From Boothiomyces macroporosus (Eukaryota > Chytridiomycota > Chytridiomycetes > Rhizophydiales > Terramycetaceae): DNA of 64,000 bases. The notes under the pieces were generated by a model. It searched no databases and was not told the DNA's origin. It was given only the letters and a program-made list of their open reading frames with translations. Location: contig JADGKB010000074.1 of the NCBI GenBank assembly GCA_027604185.1, positions 1-64,000 of the forward strand, in the 5' to 3' direction. Below, one piece after another: positions 52,404 through 64,000 of this stretch (positions are counted from its first letter, which is position 1; every line of letters starts with the position of its first letter). A program made the translations under genes and the position numbers.

Positions 52404-52680
52404 ATGCAGCAAAGCATTTATAAACGAACTGTCACTCTTCGACAAGCAGGATATAATTGGAAAAATACAAATGTTAATCCAACTTGGAAAGGCGGAGAAA
52501 GACCAACGAATGATATGACCAAAGAAGAAAAGCTGTTGGCCAACAGACTATTTTTGGAAGCCAGACAGACTAATTTACGAAAGCTAATTGAGCAAGATAT
52601 GCTGAGGTATGCCGTTATTAACCAGGTTTGAATCCGAATTGAAAGCGAAAGGACTGGGGTTCTATGTAGAGAGAATGTAG
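52404..52680 (+). CDS. CFAP141: CFAP141-like ciliary microtubule inner protein
   Basis: 85 residues, two exons with a 19-nt intron (52607..52625) that hides the diagnostic C-terminus. CFAP141 (human C1orf189, 101 residues) is a small axonemal doublet microtubule inner protein. Homology lies in the helical LANRLFLEARQTNLRKL, the run to LIEQDMLRFESELKAKG, and the ending GLGFYVERM, matching human GKAFYVERF. It can easily be overlooked because the unspliced frame stops at 52631. It confirms a motile axoneme in the organism. Confidence 0.85.
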
Positions 52681-52699
52681 TAATATAATAAACGTCTGA

Positions 52700-52791
52700 G
52701 ATATAATTTAAAATAACCTCGATATAATTGAAGATAACCTCGATATACTTGAAAATAACCTTGATATAATTGAAAATAACCTTGATATACT
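52700..52791. repeat. 21-bp minisatellite; units look like introns on the minus strand
   Basis: Four full units (52700, 52721, 52742, 52763) and part of a fifth (to about 52791). On the minus strand each unit starts gttat and ends in ag, so the unit junctions read AG|GT: a tandem array of intron-like sequences of the same size as this genome's introns. The array lies between CFAP141 and the J-protein gene, both on the plus strand. See the findings. Confidence 0.8.
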
Positions 52792-52990
52792 GTTGTCTTT
52801 TTGATTCGATTGCCAGATAGCTAGAGAGACCAAACACTTATTTGAGTATTTTCCGCGTTGCAAATATATTCATTCTCAATTTATAACGGCACAGCGCATG
52901 ATATTTAAAAGTACTTTCTGCATTGACCACACCCACCATTATATTGAATCAGCATATTCCGGGTTCACTGCTGAAAACTTTTTCCTGTAA

Positions 52991-53568
52991 ATGTTCCGTC
53001 AAAGACTAATTCAAAAACGGTTCGCCTCATACTATGATGTACTGAAAGTATCAAAATCCGCAAGCTCAAAGGAAATCAAATCCAGCTTTTACGATTTATC
53101 AATGAAATACCAGTAACAATCTTTTGATTCTAGCCCAGACAAGAACCCCAACGATGACTCTGCACACCAGAAATTCTTGCAAATAAATGAAGCATATTCG
53201 ATCTTGGGGAATGCGCTGAAAAGAAAAGAGTATGATGCGCAATTTAGGGAAGTGAAGAGTCAGCAAATGGAATGGAGCACAAGGAGTTATCGTGAATCGA
53301 TACGGCCGGATGACTGGATCTTGTATCGCAGGCCCGGTGCAAAGTCTCCGGGGTTTAACTATAAATCACATCAGCAAGGGCACTATCCTGAAAGAGAAGG
53401 TGTGTATAACTAATGATAGAAAAAAACAGACGATTTTACAAGAATCAGTTCTACAAAGGATTATATGAAGAACAGAGAATCAGTCACGTTGTTCCTAAAA
53501 TTGTGGTACTAGTAGGCACGCTTGCTTTTCTGTTGAACTACGAATATATCGCAATGCTGTGGCATTAA
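52991..53568 (+). CDS. Mitochondrial-type J-domain protein with C-terminal membrane anchor
   Basis: 178 residues, introns 53113..53133 (21 nt) and 53400..53419 (20 nt). The N-terminus is basic and amphipathic (FRQRLIQKRFASYY), suited to mitochondrial import. The J domain follows: YYDVLKVSKSASSKEIKSSF, HPDKNPND (HPD intact, restored by splicing) and INEAYSILGNALKRKEYD. The last exon adds VVPKIVVLVGTLAFLLNYEY, a single membrane span. This layout resembles DNAJC30/DNAJC4. Its HPD should stimulate a mitochondrial Hsp70 (inference). Only 4 bp separate its stop from that of beta-adaptin. Confidence 0.82.
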
Positions 53569-53572
53569 TTAA

Positions 53573-56500
53573 TCATTTATTTAGAATAAACATTTCCAGG
53601 GACTTGTTGAAGATTTCAGATAAATATGTCGCCCAAGTTTTTGTGGATACTCCACAAGACAATGTTGGGGCGGTTTCCATTCCTACTCCTAAAATTTGAA
53701 TCTCCACCAAGAAGATAGATCCGTCATGTATTTTAGCGCTCGCATATATGAATGTCTAATAGTTAAAATACGTGTACCGTAGAGTCCACAACTCGTTCTG
53801 CAACAATGAAAACGTTGTTTTGCTGCAATTTGCTTCTGATTGTTGCAATGGGGCTATTCGTTATGGTACATACTGTTTTATATTCTTGGAGATTTTCCTC
53901 TTTCCATGTCTTTAACCACTGTTGTTGTGGTATCGCTCCGTTTTCACTAAACAGAACATAAAGTGGCATAAGTGCTTGGAAGTATACTATTCCAGTATTG
54001 GTTTTCACCGCAAATTGGATATTATTTACTGGATTTGTCACGGTTGGAAGTCCTTCCACTTTTAATGGAACACTGCTTTCTATTGTCTGCCCAGGAAATA
54101 GTGGTGAGATAATGTTTAAGGGGCTAGCGGCAGTGAGACTGAAACTACTGTCAACGTGTAATTACCTATTCTTGTTTAACAAGAGTGCAAAGTCGGTCAA
54201 TGGTTCCAGTGCTTTGTTTACAAAGGTCAGTTCTAAATATATAATACCATTTCGTCGAGCAACTAAGGTTAATTAAAAGTACAAGTCCCTAATATTTCCA
54301 AGCCTCTACCTTGCGCAGAAGGTAAGTATAGCAGTTTAGGAGCAACATATCCGTTAGAAACACTGAGAGAATACAACTCTTTCGTTTCATTTCCTCCCAC
54401 AATTCCAGTTGAAGTTTTAGAAAATGGGTCCAAGACAGCATTAGGATTTGTAGTAATCCCCCCAGGAGAAACAGGATTGGAAAACATTCTTGGCGGATTC
54501 AAGCCTCCAGACAGTGGATTCACACCTGCTGACAAAGGAGGACCTGTCTGATGGCCTCTAATAGGAGATATCGGTGATGCAGCTGGTAGTCCAGTGTTAA
54601 TTCCTGCGAGTCTCGCAGGAGAGGTCTGTATTGGAGCAACCATGCTGTTCTGTATTGGAATTGCGTTTGACACTGCTCCAAACGGATTATATTGACTTGC
54701 ATTTGTTGTAGTATTTGCGCTGAGAGGGGGCATATTCATATTCGACATCACACTAGGATTTACTGATCCAAATGGGTTGTATGCACTTGTTGGCACAGAT
54801 GAATTTGGATTGGAACCAAGAGTAAGCGGTTTAGTAGTATTTAATAGAGTTAGACCGTTATTGTATCTTCCACCGCTGGTGCTACCAGTGGATCCATAGC
54901 TATCTATTGAATTTCTATTTCTTTGGTCCAAAGACAAGCCATATAGATCAATTTCGGGTGAGTTTGATCTGTCAATGATTGGCCCATTATTGGGAGTGCT
55001 GAATAGATCCAGAGGTAGATCACCAAACATCATCTGAATTGGGGAGCTGCTTGCTGGAATATTGTTTGTTTGTCGCATCACATTTCTATTCTGGAAATCA
55101 TCTGCAACGTAAGGGTTTATCATTGGAGCTACAGGTACGCTGGCAGCTTCTGAAACTGGATTTGCAATTCTGGGCGGTATTTTTAAGATTTTTGAGGATT
55201 CCAGGTGTAGCGTTAGCAATTTGGCAGCAAATTGAGGATTTAGTTTTACGGGTTTATATGTCAATGAACTTAAGGTGGATACTTGATATAAAAGTTGACT
55301 TAGAACTGCAGGATCCAAATTATCGGATTCTGTAGTTATTGGCGGTTTCTCACATAATACGACCGCCTATATTAAACATAATTACCTTGGCGACATGTAC
55401 ATCTGTAGACAACAAACGCCAGTACATGAAACCTCGATCCCGTAAATCTGGATTGTCTACTTCTTCAGTGGCATATTTCAGAACCCGAGGAACTAGCTTC
55501 TGTCCAGCTGAAGGTCTTTTAATAAATAGTTTCACAATCGCAGTTAATAGAGCCAATTGTACTATTGGAACATCATCTTTAAAAGTTTCAAGAAACCCAT
55601 CTAGCAACTCATCCGCGTTTTCAATTCTGTCAGCATATTGACCAATAATCCAGATCATCGAAGATTTGGCTTCAGATTCTTCCAAACTCCCCAAATTTTC
55701 GCAAAGAATTCTGATTACCGATTCAAATCTATTTGGATATTTACGGAATATGTCTTTGATCACTATAATTGCCTCTTGAACCACATAGTCCACTTTAGTT
55801 TGAATAATATCTACAAGCGTTTCGATGCACTTGTCTGCTGATTTCTCAATCTTTATGGCACATCTTCCAATCGTACGAACGGATTTTCGAACGAAATCGA
55901 CATCTATTTCTGACGAATAACTGTGTTAATTACAACCTACTCTTTAAGCTCGGCTAAAACTGTAAAGATATTGCTTTCATCTACCAATTGTATCATAATC
56001 TCCAGTTTTGTGAGCTTCACATATATTGGATCGTTGTATTTGCAAAAGAATACTTTAATGTCATTTTTCAAAAAGGTGCTATGCTTTTGTAGAATCAGCT
56101 GTATGTTTCTTAACGCTACAAATTGAATTTCTGGCTTGCTGTGTAGTAATGTAACCAACGGAGGCCCACACTTTTTCAAGAGATTTTGCATTACTTCTGG
56201 CTTTTTGACAAAGTTTGAAAGATAAAGTATCAATCTTACGGCTGCAACCACAACAGAAGAATTTGAGTGTTGCAACCGCGGAGAGATTCTATCTGCCAAA
56301 AGCTCTGCGTCAGTGGGATCATCTGGTGTAACAGTCATGATTGCATCCAAAATAAAACACTGGCTCCATTCGGAACACTCGTCTAGGGCAGTTAACAGGC
56401 GATTTGCAGTTCCTACATCTACTTTGAATTCAAAAGAATCCGACCGTGATGCAATATCCATTAAAGAAGCAACGGCGTTGGCTATAACCTGGAATTACAT

Positions 56501-57076
56501 TTGATTACCATAGAGTTTTCGTGACTTAACAATCCTGCGAGAACATCCAAAAATCCTTCTTTGCGAACCAACACCTCATTGTACGAAAATAACTTTGCAA
56601 CTCCTATAGCTGCTGTTTTTACCACATACGGATCCTTGTCATTCAAAGCCTGCATTAACAACTGGTACCTTTTTAAGAGGAACGCATAACGCTTCCAAAA
56701 CCCTTTCCGTTGGCAAATTGGACATGTTTCGGATAGCAAGAGCTCTAATCAAAGGGTTTTCGTCACTGGTATCTCTGGTTATTGAATTTATGGCTGCAAC
56801 CGCCATCTCTGGCTTGTATTTGCAGTAAGTAACGAGAAAGAGGTAAACCATCTTCTTAATCTCCAAATCCGGTATGTTAATGCAACTTAAAATATCATTC
56901 GATAGCGGTGACATGTCGTTTCCCATCGTCATGTTTGCTACAACCTTCTTTAGAACCTGTTTCTTTTTGGTATACTTTGGATCCTTGCGGTCAGATTGCA
57001 GCTCCGATTGCAATTCGTGAACCTTTCCTTATATTAGTGCGATTGAACCTCGCTGAAAGAATTTACTGTCAGACAT
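53573..57076 (-). CDS. Beta-adaptin (AP-1/AP-2 large subunit)
   Basis: Nine exons, 1114 residues; introns 21, 19, 20, 20, 19, 20, 18 and 22 nt. It is the beta subunit of the clathrin adaptor AP-1 and/or AP-2, which sorts cargo. Trunk: [76 protein letters not shown] and [18 protein letters not shown]. The hinge is about 300 residues, Asn/Pro/Ser-rich with DLFSTP and DPFSK-like clathrin/accessory motifs. The ear follows: [20 protein letters not shown] and [20 protein letters not shown]. It ends [11 protein letters not shown]...SLEMFILNK. Fungi often share one beta chain for AP-1 and AP-2, which cannot be decided here. Confidence 0.95.
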
Positions 57077-57124
57077 TTCGCGAAGGAAGATTGCAAAAAT
57101 AAAAAGTTAAAAAATATCTTGGAT

Positions 57125-60100
57125 TTATTGCTTTTTGGCCTTCTTTGCAGGTCTTCCCCCAGCTGAAGCGGCCTCGCGGGCTCTTTTCTGGCCTTCTTGC
57201 TTATAGTACTCTTTCGCTCTCTCTTTCCGTTTCATCACGTCCATCTCTTCCACTGCTTTCTTCTTTTTGATATACTCTGCTCGCTTTTCAGCGTTCTTCA
57301 CCTTTGCTTTTGCAGCCTTTTCGTTTCTTACAGTGTTGAGTTGGTTTATGAAGTGAGTGACTTTCTTTTCCTCTGCGTCTTTTACTACGGCACGTCTAGT
57401 GAGTAGAGAAGGCTTATTTCTCTTGGAAAGCAACTTTGGCTTAGTTGCGAAAGGCAAACTGCTGGCTAATGATTTTGGAATTTGGAGCTAAAATTAATGC
57501 ATAGCATACCTTGTTGAATCTTCTAGTTTTTCTTTCAATAGGTTTATAGAATGAATCCTTGTTTTGCTCCAACTTTAAATTCTCTTCCCTTCTTATTTGC
57601 CCGTTAGTTCTCATTCCCTTCCATTTGGTTTTCTCCTGAAGGAGTAACGAAGTAACAGGGTTATAATACTTTTTGGGTTTCACTGGATACCAAGCCCGCA
57701 AAAAGATGATATCTACCTTCAGTTATAAAATACCACTCATAAGAATCTTGTCTTCAAAGGTAGCACGGAAGTACCCTTCAGGCTTTGGCAATGCCTTCTT
57801 TACTTGACCTCGGATTCCTGATACCGTTCTAATTGCAGCACCTTCCATTTTAGCAACTTCTAAAGAAGATGTAAACATATCCTTGACAAAGGCAGTATTT
57901 TTGAATACTTTGTAAGGCGTACCAGTTAGCTTTAGCTTCTTTACGACTTCTGATGTTCTATCTATATCCAGGACCACACCAGTCGCTGCTATTCTAAATG
58001 CCTCCTTTCTTTCAGAAACCGATTGTAAACAGCAGAAACCAGTATTCTGGGGTGTAATCGGACCATAGAAAGTTGCCAAACAATGCATATGCTCTGGTGT
58101 GTACTTTAGCATACGATTTCTCGTGGCTTCTGAGAATAACGAATACAGTGGCATCGTTTGGAATCGTCTCCAACCGAGTGAGAATATCAACGGGTCGTTT
58201 GTTTTCAATATCTTTCGTCCCCATCTGTGTTTCTTGATACGAACTTGAAGGAACCCAAATTGCTCTTCAGATGCCAAAAGCCCTCCAACAATTACAGGAT
58301 ACTCAGGGTTAAACAATTCCACGAATTCGCAAGGCATGTTTTTGAATACAATACGAACATATGTGCCAGCCCTGTACCCTTCAATTTGAGCACGCACCTC
58401 TGGGCTATCACCTTCAAACTCTTCTCTATTCATTTGCTGTTGTCTTGCAAGCTCTTCTTTTTGAGTTTCATAGAATGTTTTACCCTCATCTTCATCTTCC
58501 TCTCCATCATACTGGGCATCAAACTTTTTCTTGAGTTCTTCTTTTCTCTTGGCGTTGATATCTCTTTGTTCTTCCAAGGTCAGCTCCTCCTCTTGCTGTT
58601 CTTCTTGAGTTTCATCTTGTTTTTCTAAATCTTCAAAGTCACCCTCTTCATCATTTTCTCCAGTTTTTTCTTCGGTACCTTTAATGAAAAATCGGGAGGC
58701 TAGCTCATCCAATGTCTATAATAAACAAGTACTTACATCTTCATCCTCCCACTCTGCCAATAATTCATCTGGGACTTCAACTTTACAAGTATCAACAAAA
58801 GCAAGGGATTTAATTTTGTGATTGTCGACCTTTTTGACTTTGAACAAGTCGCTATCGTCCACATCCTCGTATTCTTCTGATTCAGGATTGTCATAAGGCA
58901 TATAATCAGTATTATAGACTAGGTCCATCAAATTGACTCTCTTTGTAGAATTGAATCTTTTTTCTGCTTGTTCAATCAAATTTTCTTTCCAATGAAGAGT
59001 GCCATCGATTCCAATGTCGACCTCTTCATCATCATCCTCAAATGGATCTTCTTCGTCGTCATCGAGCCCCATATCAGAATCGCTATCAGCGTATTCAATC
59101 TTTTCCTCTTCATTTTCATTCTCAACCACTGGTTTCCTGACTTTTCTTCGATTTCTCTTGTCATTGGCATCAACTTCTTCCACCTCAGATTCATAGTCCG
59201 TTTCATCTTCGTCATCTGAATCTTCTTCATCCTCTTCCTGGAAATCTTCTTCCATATCACTTTCGTAATCTGATTCCTCTTCCAAATTCGCAAGCGGTTT
59301 AGAAGAATTGAAGATTTGCAGTGTGCTACCTTTCATTGTTTCTTCCAGAGTTTGAGAAGCATCCTGCAAGTTTTGTACCATTTTCTCTCCATACCCAACT
59401 TCTTCATCAGGGTTTTGTGATTTGGTAAATGCACCAGGTACATTGATATAAACTGCATCTTTATCATACATAATCCCACCAACGTCAGACATAGGGGCAT
59501 AAATTAATTTGTGCTTCTCATTCAACAATTTCCTAGTTTTATCTGGGATTGGACAGGGATCAGGTAATATGGATATGTTTTCAATAGATAAATCACCAAC
59601 CCCAGGAATATGAACCTTTGAATTTGCTTTTAGATTCGTTCCTCGCAAGTATCCGTATAACGAAACTGTTCTATCACACTTTGGTTCCACGCGGACTTTT
59701 TCAGGGTCAGTTAAATCTTCCATTCGATCTGCCAACATGTATGGATGCGTGTTTCTCCATATCAATGGTCTGAATTTCATCACTGAAATGAATCTTGATA
59801 AATTCATGATTTCATTCTTTGGATATCTTCCATTAATCAATCCAGACAAGTAAAACAGCTTCGCTCCCTGATAAATTTCAGTCCAAAACCTTTGTTTCAA
59901 TACTTTCTTTGTCTTCCTAAGTCTTTTTGAATCCTTGAATTTGTCCAAATGAGTCAATACCCCCATCACTTTTGGGAAACCGTGAGACTGTAGAATATTC
60001 AGAAATTCAAAAGTTTCCATTTCAAACCCATAACTTGCGTCAATCAACAACAAGACCAAATCCGCGACCTTTCCAATATCAACCATAGAATTGATGTCGT

Positions 60101-60515
60101 TGTTGCACTCAATAAATGTCAACCTTCTTGTTTTGCCTATTGTTATCGTCACTTACCACTAACAACAGTAACTGGTCCATTTATTTCAGTCAAATTATGC
60201 TTTGTAAACCTTTTGACAAGCGATTTGATGAGCGTTGTTTTTCCAGTTCCTGGCGGTCCAACAACAGCTACGATAATTGGTGGTGGCTCATCAGCGCTTC
60301 TATCGACTTGAGGTACATGCAACTTCTTTTGTCCCAAGTCCATATTCCTTCTTGCTGTTCGTTCTGCATTCCTCCCTGATTTTGGTGCAAAAGCCTCGTT
60401 ATCAACAAAGTACCTTTGGATTATTCTTTTCCAAATTTTTCGTATGCTTCTTTTTCTTTTCTGCTTTAGGGCCAGCATTCCTCGCTCTGTGAGCTTTTGG
60501 CGCTGACTGTTCCAT
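57125..60515 (-). CDS. BMS1: BMS1 ribosome biogenesis GTPase
   Basis: Six exons, 1095 residues; introns 19, 20, 21, 21 and 22 nt. BMS1 is a GTPase of the 90S pre-ribosome that partners RCL1 for 18S rRNA maturation. Motifs: [32 protein letters not shown], the P-loop [34 protein letters not shown], then an acidic central stretch ([20 protein letters not shown]), [38 protein letters not shown], a VRGI-like domain end and basic tail ([16 protein letters not shown]). The start at 60515 was chosen from agreement with known BMS1 N-termini. Confidence 0.96.
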
Positions 60516-61542
60516 TTTGTATAAAAAAACAAAAAAAAACAAAAAAAATTTCAAGGCATTTTCGACCACACAGAAACAGAAAAGAATTGAGAGAGTTAGT
60601 CAGTTCAGAGGAACAGATGGTAATAAAAGTATTAACTATATCGGCGGATATATTTAAGAAATGATTCATTTGACTGGATGAAAACTGTAATCCGATACTC
60701 TTAAAAATAGAATAGAATGGTTCGCATACCATTTATGAATGAGTTTACAGATGTGTGAAAATTGAAGGTGAGATCAGGTGAAAACAATGGTTGTACAGAA
60801 TTCAAAAAAGTCATACGACTAATACACAAATGTATCTGAAGCATTCATGGACCTTTGTCCATATTGCTTGCATCAAATCTTGTGAGATGAAATCTCGGCA
60901 ATAGAACCTTCTTTGTAATTCTTTAAAGAATGCACAGACATATTTAAAACAGTTAGTCAAATGTAACTCAAGCAAATAAACACTTGAAATATCACTTGGG
61001 CTCCAACTGTGGTTTCAGTTTGTTATCAATATCGAATGACGGCAGTTTCATCTAAACAAGGATTCAAAGAGGACTCGGTGAAGCCTTCTACTTACCAGTT
61101 CCTAAAAGCAAATCTAGATGCGGGGCTGGATACATTTAAATACAATGAATCTTTTTCCTAATCAGTTCTGGAAGGTAACTATTGGTTGAGACTTTCCTAA
61201 AAGAAATTATTATTGTCACAGAATGTCACACCAACCACCAATTTATGGGCAAAGCAAATAAAGGGATGGAAACAGACACCAAGAGGCACAGACTTTTAAT
61301 ATTAAATTTTAATTTTAATCAGTAGTTTTAATAAGGAAGCCAGCAGTGAGAAGCTTGTTGCGTTCCAAACGGACGAGCGAGTTGCCAACCAAGAACGTTT
61401 TCGCCTCAGTAGTTACAAAGTCAGCCACATTGAGCAATCGCTAGGGGCCTTGAAATCGCGGCTTTTTTCAAATTTTTTTAAAAGCTTTTAGACCAGCCTT
61501 ATTTTTTTATAGAGGTTCAATTCTTTCCTAATCAATAGTAAA
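60516..61542. other. Long intergenic region
   Basis: About 1 kb between BMS1 and the GT2 gene, the largest gap in the window. The BMS1 side has a T-tract/A-tract leader (about 60516-60550). No protein gene, tRNA or repeat found; a promoter region with an AT-rich stretch ahead of 61543 is likely. The region deserves a search for structured RNA. Confidence 0.4.
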
Positions 61543-63453
61543 ATGATTCCAACCATCAGACCAGACTATCCACAAGACAAACATGTATCACTATCGACAT
61601 ACTTGAAGCAGGTACTAGTTACACTGCCTTGGAAAACCATTCTTCAGCGAGTACCTGGTACAGTAGCGCTCTGCATATTTGTATTTGCAATTTACGGACC
61701 AGTGTATGCACCGTTCTTGTTTGCATTCTATTTCTTGTTCCTACATGGATTAATGATGTTCCAGACACTTAGGACCTTTTATGGTGTTTACCATGCGTCA
61801 AATGAAGCTGTCATACATTCAACCACGGACTGGTTGAAAAAGTACTGCGACAAGACTGGCGTTATTGACGGTTCTGATATTCGCCATGACTTGCCTTACG
61901 ACAGCGTTTTACATGTCATTATCATCCCTTCATACAAGGAAGACTTGGAAACCCTGTGTGAGACGCTTGACATTCTCGCCTCTCATAGACGTGCGCTTAC
62001 TCAATACAGAGTAACTATTCTGTAACAATAGGTTTGCTTAGCAATGGAACAGGCCGAAAAAGACTCTAATTTGAAAGCCGAACAATTAATGGATGTGTAT
62101 AAACACTTGTTTTATGATATTCGCTACACTGTTCATCCTACTGGAAGACCAGGCGAAATTAGAGGAAAGTCCAGCAACGTTGCTTGGGCTTCCGTACAAA
62201 TGGCTCGTTTGTCGACACGCCACGAAAGGGAAATTGTGACAGTAATGGACGCTGACACTGGATTTGCTGAAGATTATTTCAACGCTTGTGCATATCACTT
62301 TGCTGTTGGAAGTCCTAGTGAGAGAAGCATCATGTTCTTTACACCGTCAGCTGTATTCGACAGGTAAATTCCCGTCTAATTTAGAAACGCAAACAACGTC
62401 CCACTATTTGTTAGAGCTACTGACATGTTTTGGTCGATGGGCACTATTTCAAACCTGTACCCATCTTCCCCATGCAAAATACCAAGCTCGGCCTATTCTC
62501 TTTCAATGAAACTTGCTATTTCTGTAAACTTCTGGGATGCAGGTCCAGAAGCGATTGGAGAGGACATGCACATGTATCTAAAGTGCTTCTTTTCAACTAG
62601 AGGACAGCTTATTGTCAAGCCTGTCTTTTCTCCTATTTCTTCATGCAATATTGAAGGTGAGGGAACTGGTTTCCGTCGCTACATTTCAGGACTGCAAGCA
62701 CGCTACGGGCAAGCAAAGCGCCATTTGTGGGGATCTTTGGACACAGGCTATGTATTACGCAAATCGTTATTATCAATCATTGCACCAGAAACTGAATCGA
62801 CCATCCATTTGAAAAACGCTGCAGCACTCCGCAAAGGCAAAGATCAATCAAACTATTCTATAAGTATTTACAAATTGGGTAGCTTGTTGCACCGAATGCT
62901 CGAAGCACATATTTTTATGGGACATGTTTTCCCTCTGTTGATTGCTTCTTCCATTATGGTTCCATCTTCTGTTGACCTCCCAGCAGTTGCCGCATTTAAA
63001 ACCTATCTTTGGAACTTGGTCTCAATTAATCCGGTACATCCTGCTGTTCTATTTGCATGCAATTTAGCTGGCTGGTTAAGATTTATTGGTTTCTTCCCTA
63101 CTGTTGCTACATGGTTCTATTATGAAAAGTATCATCAGTGGTGTGGCTTTGATAGATGGAATTTGCAAGAAACTATTGAAAATCCACCTATTACTGCCCG
63201 CGATATTAGTGTAGGAAATGTGAATGGCAATACTCTTAAAGTGCAATACTTGGGGAAGAGACCTTCATTATACTCACCAAGAACAAAAGCTAACTGTATT
63301 GATTGGATTATTGGTGGGATTGGTTCTCCAATCTTTTATATTATTCCTATGCTCCATGCACAGTTGTCTCATTTGTACACCGACAGACTGGATTACAAAG
63401 TTGCCGCCAAACCACATCTACAGAGAGGTTCATTGTTACCAGTATCCCACTAA
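61543..63453 (+). CDS. Family 2 (GT2) membrane glycosyltransferase
   Basis: 622 residues, two introns of 21 nt (after TQYR and inside the codon for R in FDR). It belongs to a fungal GT2-like group distantly related to cellulose and hyaluronan synthases. N-terminal membrane spans (TVALCIFVFAIYGPVYAPFL, FLFAFYFLFLHGLMM) are followed by the GT-A domain: VIIIPSYKEDLETLCETLD, VTVMDADTGFAEDYF (DxD metal site), EAIGEDMHMYLKCFF (third catalytic Asp) and QARYGQAKRHLWG, a Q..R-W-like acceptor element. C-terminal spans are FMGHVFPLLIASSIMV, AGWLRFIGFFPTVATWFYYE and WIIGGIGSPIFYIIPML. The substrate is unknown; wall or extracellular glycan synthesis is plausible. Confidence 0.85.
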
Positions 63454-63483
63454 TATAGCCCATAATAATAAACTTATATATTT

Positions 63484-64000
63484 TTATTGAGTGTATAGTT
63501 CCAAAGGTGTGTACGGATGTGCAAGTATTGGAAATGCGTCTTTCAACCCATCGTATATTCTTTGATCTGAGACTTTAGAGTTTCCAAATCCATAAATAGC
63601 CTGATAAGCAACGGCGTAAACCACACTTTTTCTAACTAGTTTCAACACACTCACATTCAACTCTTTAACCATTTTTACACAAATCTTTTCAAGTTCCCTA
63701 GTAGGAATCTTGCATTCAACAACCAGCTCCAACAAACCTGTATCGTTCCATTGCAAATATAGATCGTACTGGAATCTAGAAGTGCAAAATTCTGCGGATT
63801 GGATTATTAATGTTTTGATTAAATCTATTGATTGTTTTGTTTGGATCATTGGCCAAATGTCGTTGATTAATGTGTTTGGATCGGAAAGTGTTGGTATGCC
63901 GTTGCAAAACACTTGTCTGGTCTGCGTTTGTATTTGCGTGGAATCTGATTGAAGCAGTGGCACAATTGCTTGTAGTATTCTTTTTACTAGGCGTTCGTTC
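63484..64000 (-). CDS. Unidentified protein, 5' end outside window
   Basis: At least 170 residues, open to the window edge on the minus strand with no start codon in view, so the gene's 5' part lies beyond 64000. The visible part is helical: LVKRILQAIVPLLQS, ETELL-free stretches such as IDLIKTLIIQSAEFCTS, and CVKMVKELNVSVLKLVRKSV. No recognised family. Its stop is 30 bp from that of the GT2 gene. Confidence 0.6.
   Translation of the reverse strand, partial: NERLVKRILQAIVPLLQSDSTQIQTQTRQVFCNGIPTLSDPNTLINDIWPMIQTKQSIDLIKTLIIQSAEFCTSRFQYDLYLQWNDTGLLELVVECKIPTRELEKICVKMVKELNVSVLKLVRKSVVYAVAYQAIYGFGNSKVSDQRIYDGLKDAFPILAHPYTPLELYTQ

Noticed and set aside
52418..52837. Minus-strand 139-codon frame across the minisatellite
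   Set aside because: It overlaps CFAP141 antisense and owes its openness to the 21-bp period being a multiple of three; not a supported protein.

Overview
The window is nuclear DNA of a unicellular, flagellated opisthokont. The most likely source is an early-diverging zoosporic fungus or a close relative (chytrid, blastoclad, sanchytrid, aphelid or Rozella grade); the sequence alone does not decide which. The evidence for a flagellum is a set of cilium and basal-body proteins that non-flagellated fungi lack: CCDC61/VFL3, CFAP141, a ZC2HC1-type zinc protein, a CCDC33-like coiled coil and a tentative CFAP119-like protein. Fungal-type housekeeping genes (RAD16, BMS1, beta-adaptin, MetAP2, kinesin-14) and a fungal GT2 glycosyltransferase sit beside them. 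The genetic code is standard and the base composition is AT-rich.

The genome is very compact. I modelled 93 spliceosomal introns, and 88 of them are only 18-23 nt long, usually 19-21. They start with GT(A), carry a TAAC/TAAT-like branch motif a few bases before the AG, and give intact protein families when removed. Convergent genes can be as little as 4 bp apart (stop to stop), and divergent start codons as little as 21 bp apart.

Layout. 0-2.2 kb: a divergent pair of secreted proteins (GH19 chitinase and CAP/PR-1 protein) sharing an N-terminal cysteine module. 2.2-13.3 kb: F-box protein, kinesin-14, zinc protein, RGS protein, two related membrane-protein genes, an orphan, CCDC61, a Brp/Blh carotene-cleavage enzyme and cofilin. 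13.6-14.5 kb: a secreted protein made of two nearly identical halves. 15.3-29.3 kb: cap methyltransferase, PP2C, CCDC33-like, MetAP2, RAD16, a VOC protein, a low-complexity secreted protein and two large helical orphans. 29.4-32.5 kb: a CFAP119-like gene and an integrin-linked-kinase (ILK) homologue. 32.6-35.4 kb: two intron-riddled secreted LRR genes separated by a 42-bp tandem repeat. 35.8-41.1 kb: a cluster of three secreted phosphoesterases plus one truncated copy. 41.9-64 kb: mainly RNA and ribosome functions (ZCCHC9, LUC7, RPP1, SERRATE/ARS2, BMS1) with a transporter, a dehydrogenase, an F-box/LRR gene, a GNAT, an ankyrin protein, CFAP141, a J-protein, beta-adaptin, a GT2 and a partial orphan.

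How the genes relate: the secreted proteins (chitinase, CAP, LRR, phosphoesterases, duplicated cysteine protein) form an interface or feeding set, and several have clear TATA boxes. Many housekeeping genes instead carry a T-tract followed by CAAAA right at the ATG. The most unusual signals are two introns that are each two ultrashort GT-AG units joined end to end, a minisatellite whose 21-bp unit has the form of an intron, a Brp/Blh enzyme in a flagellated eukaryote, and an ILK homologue.
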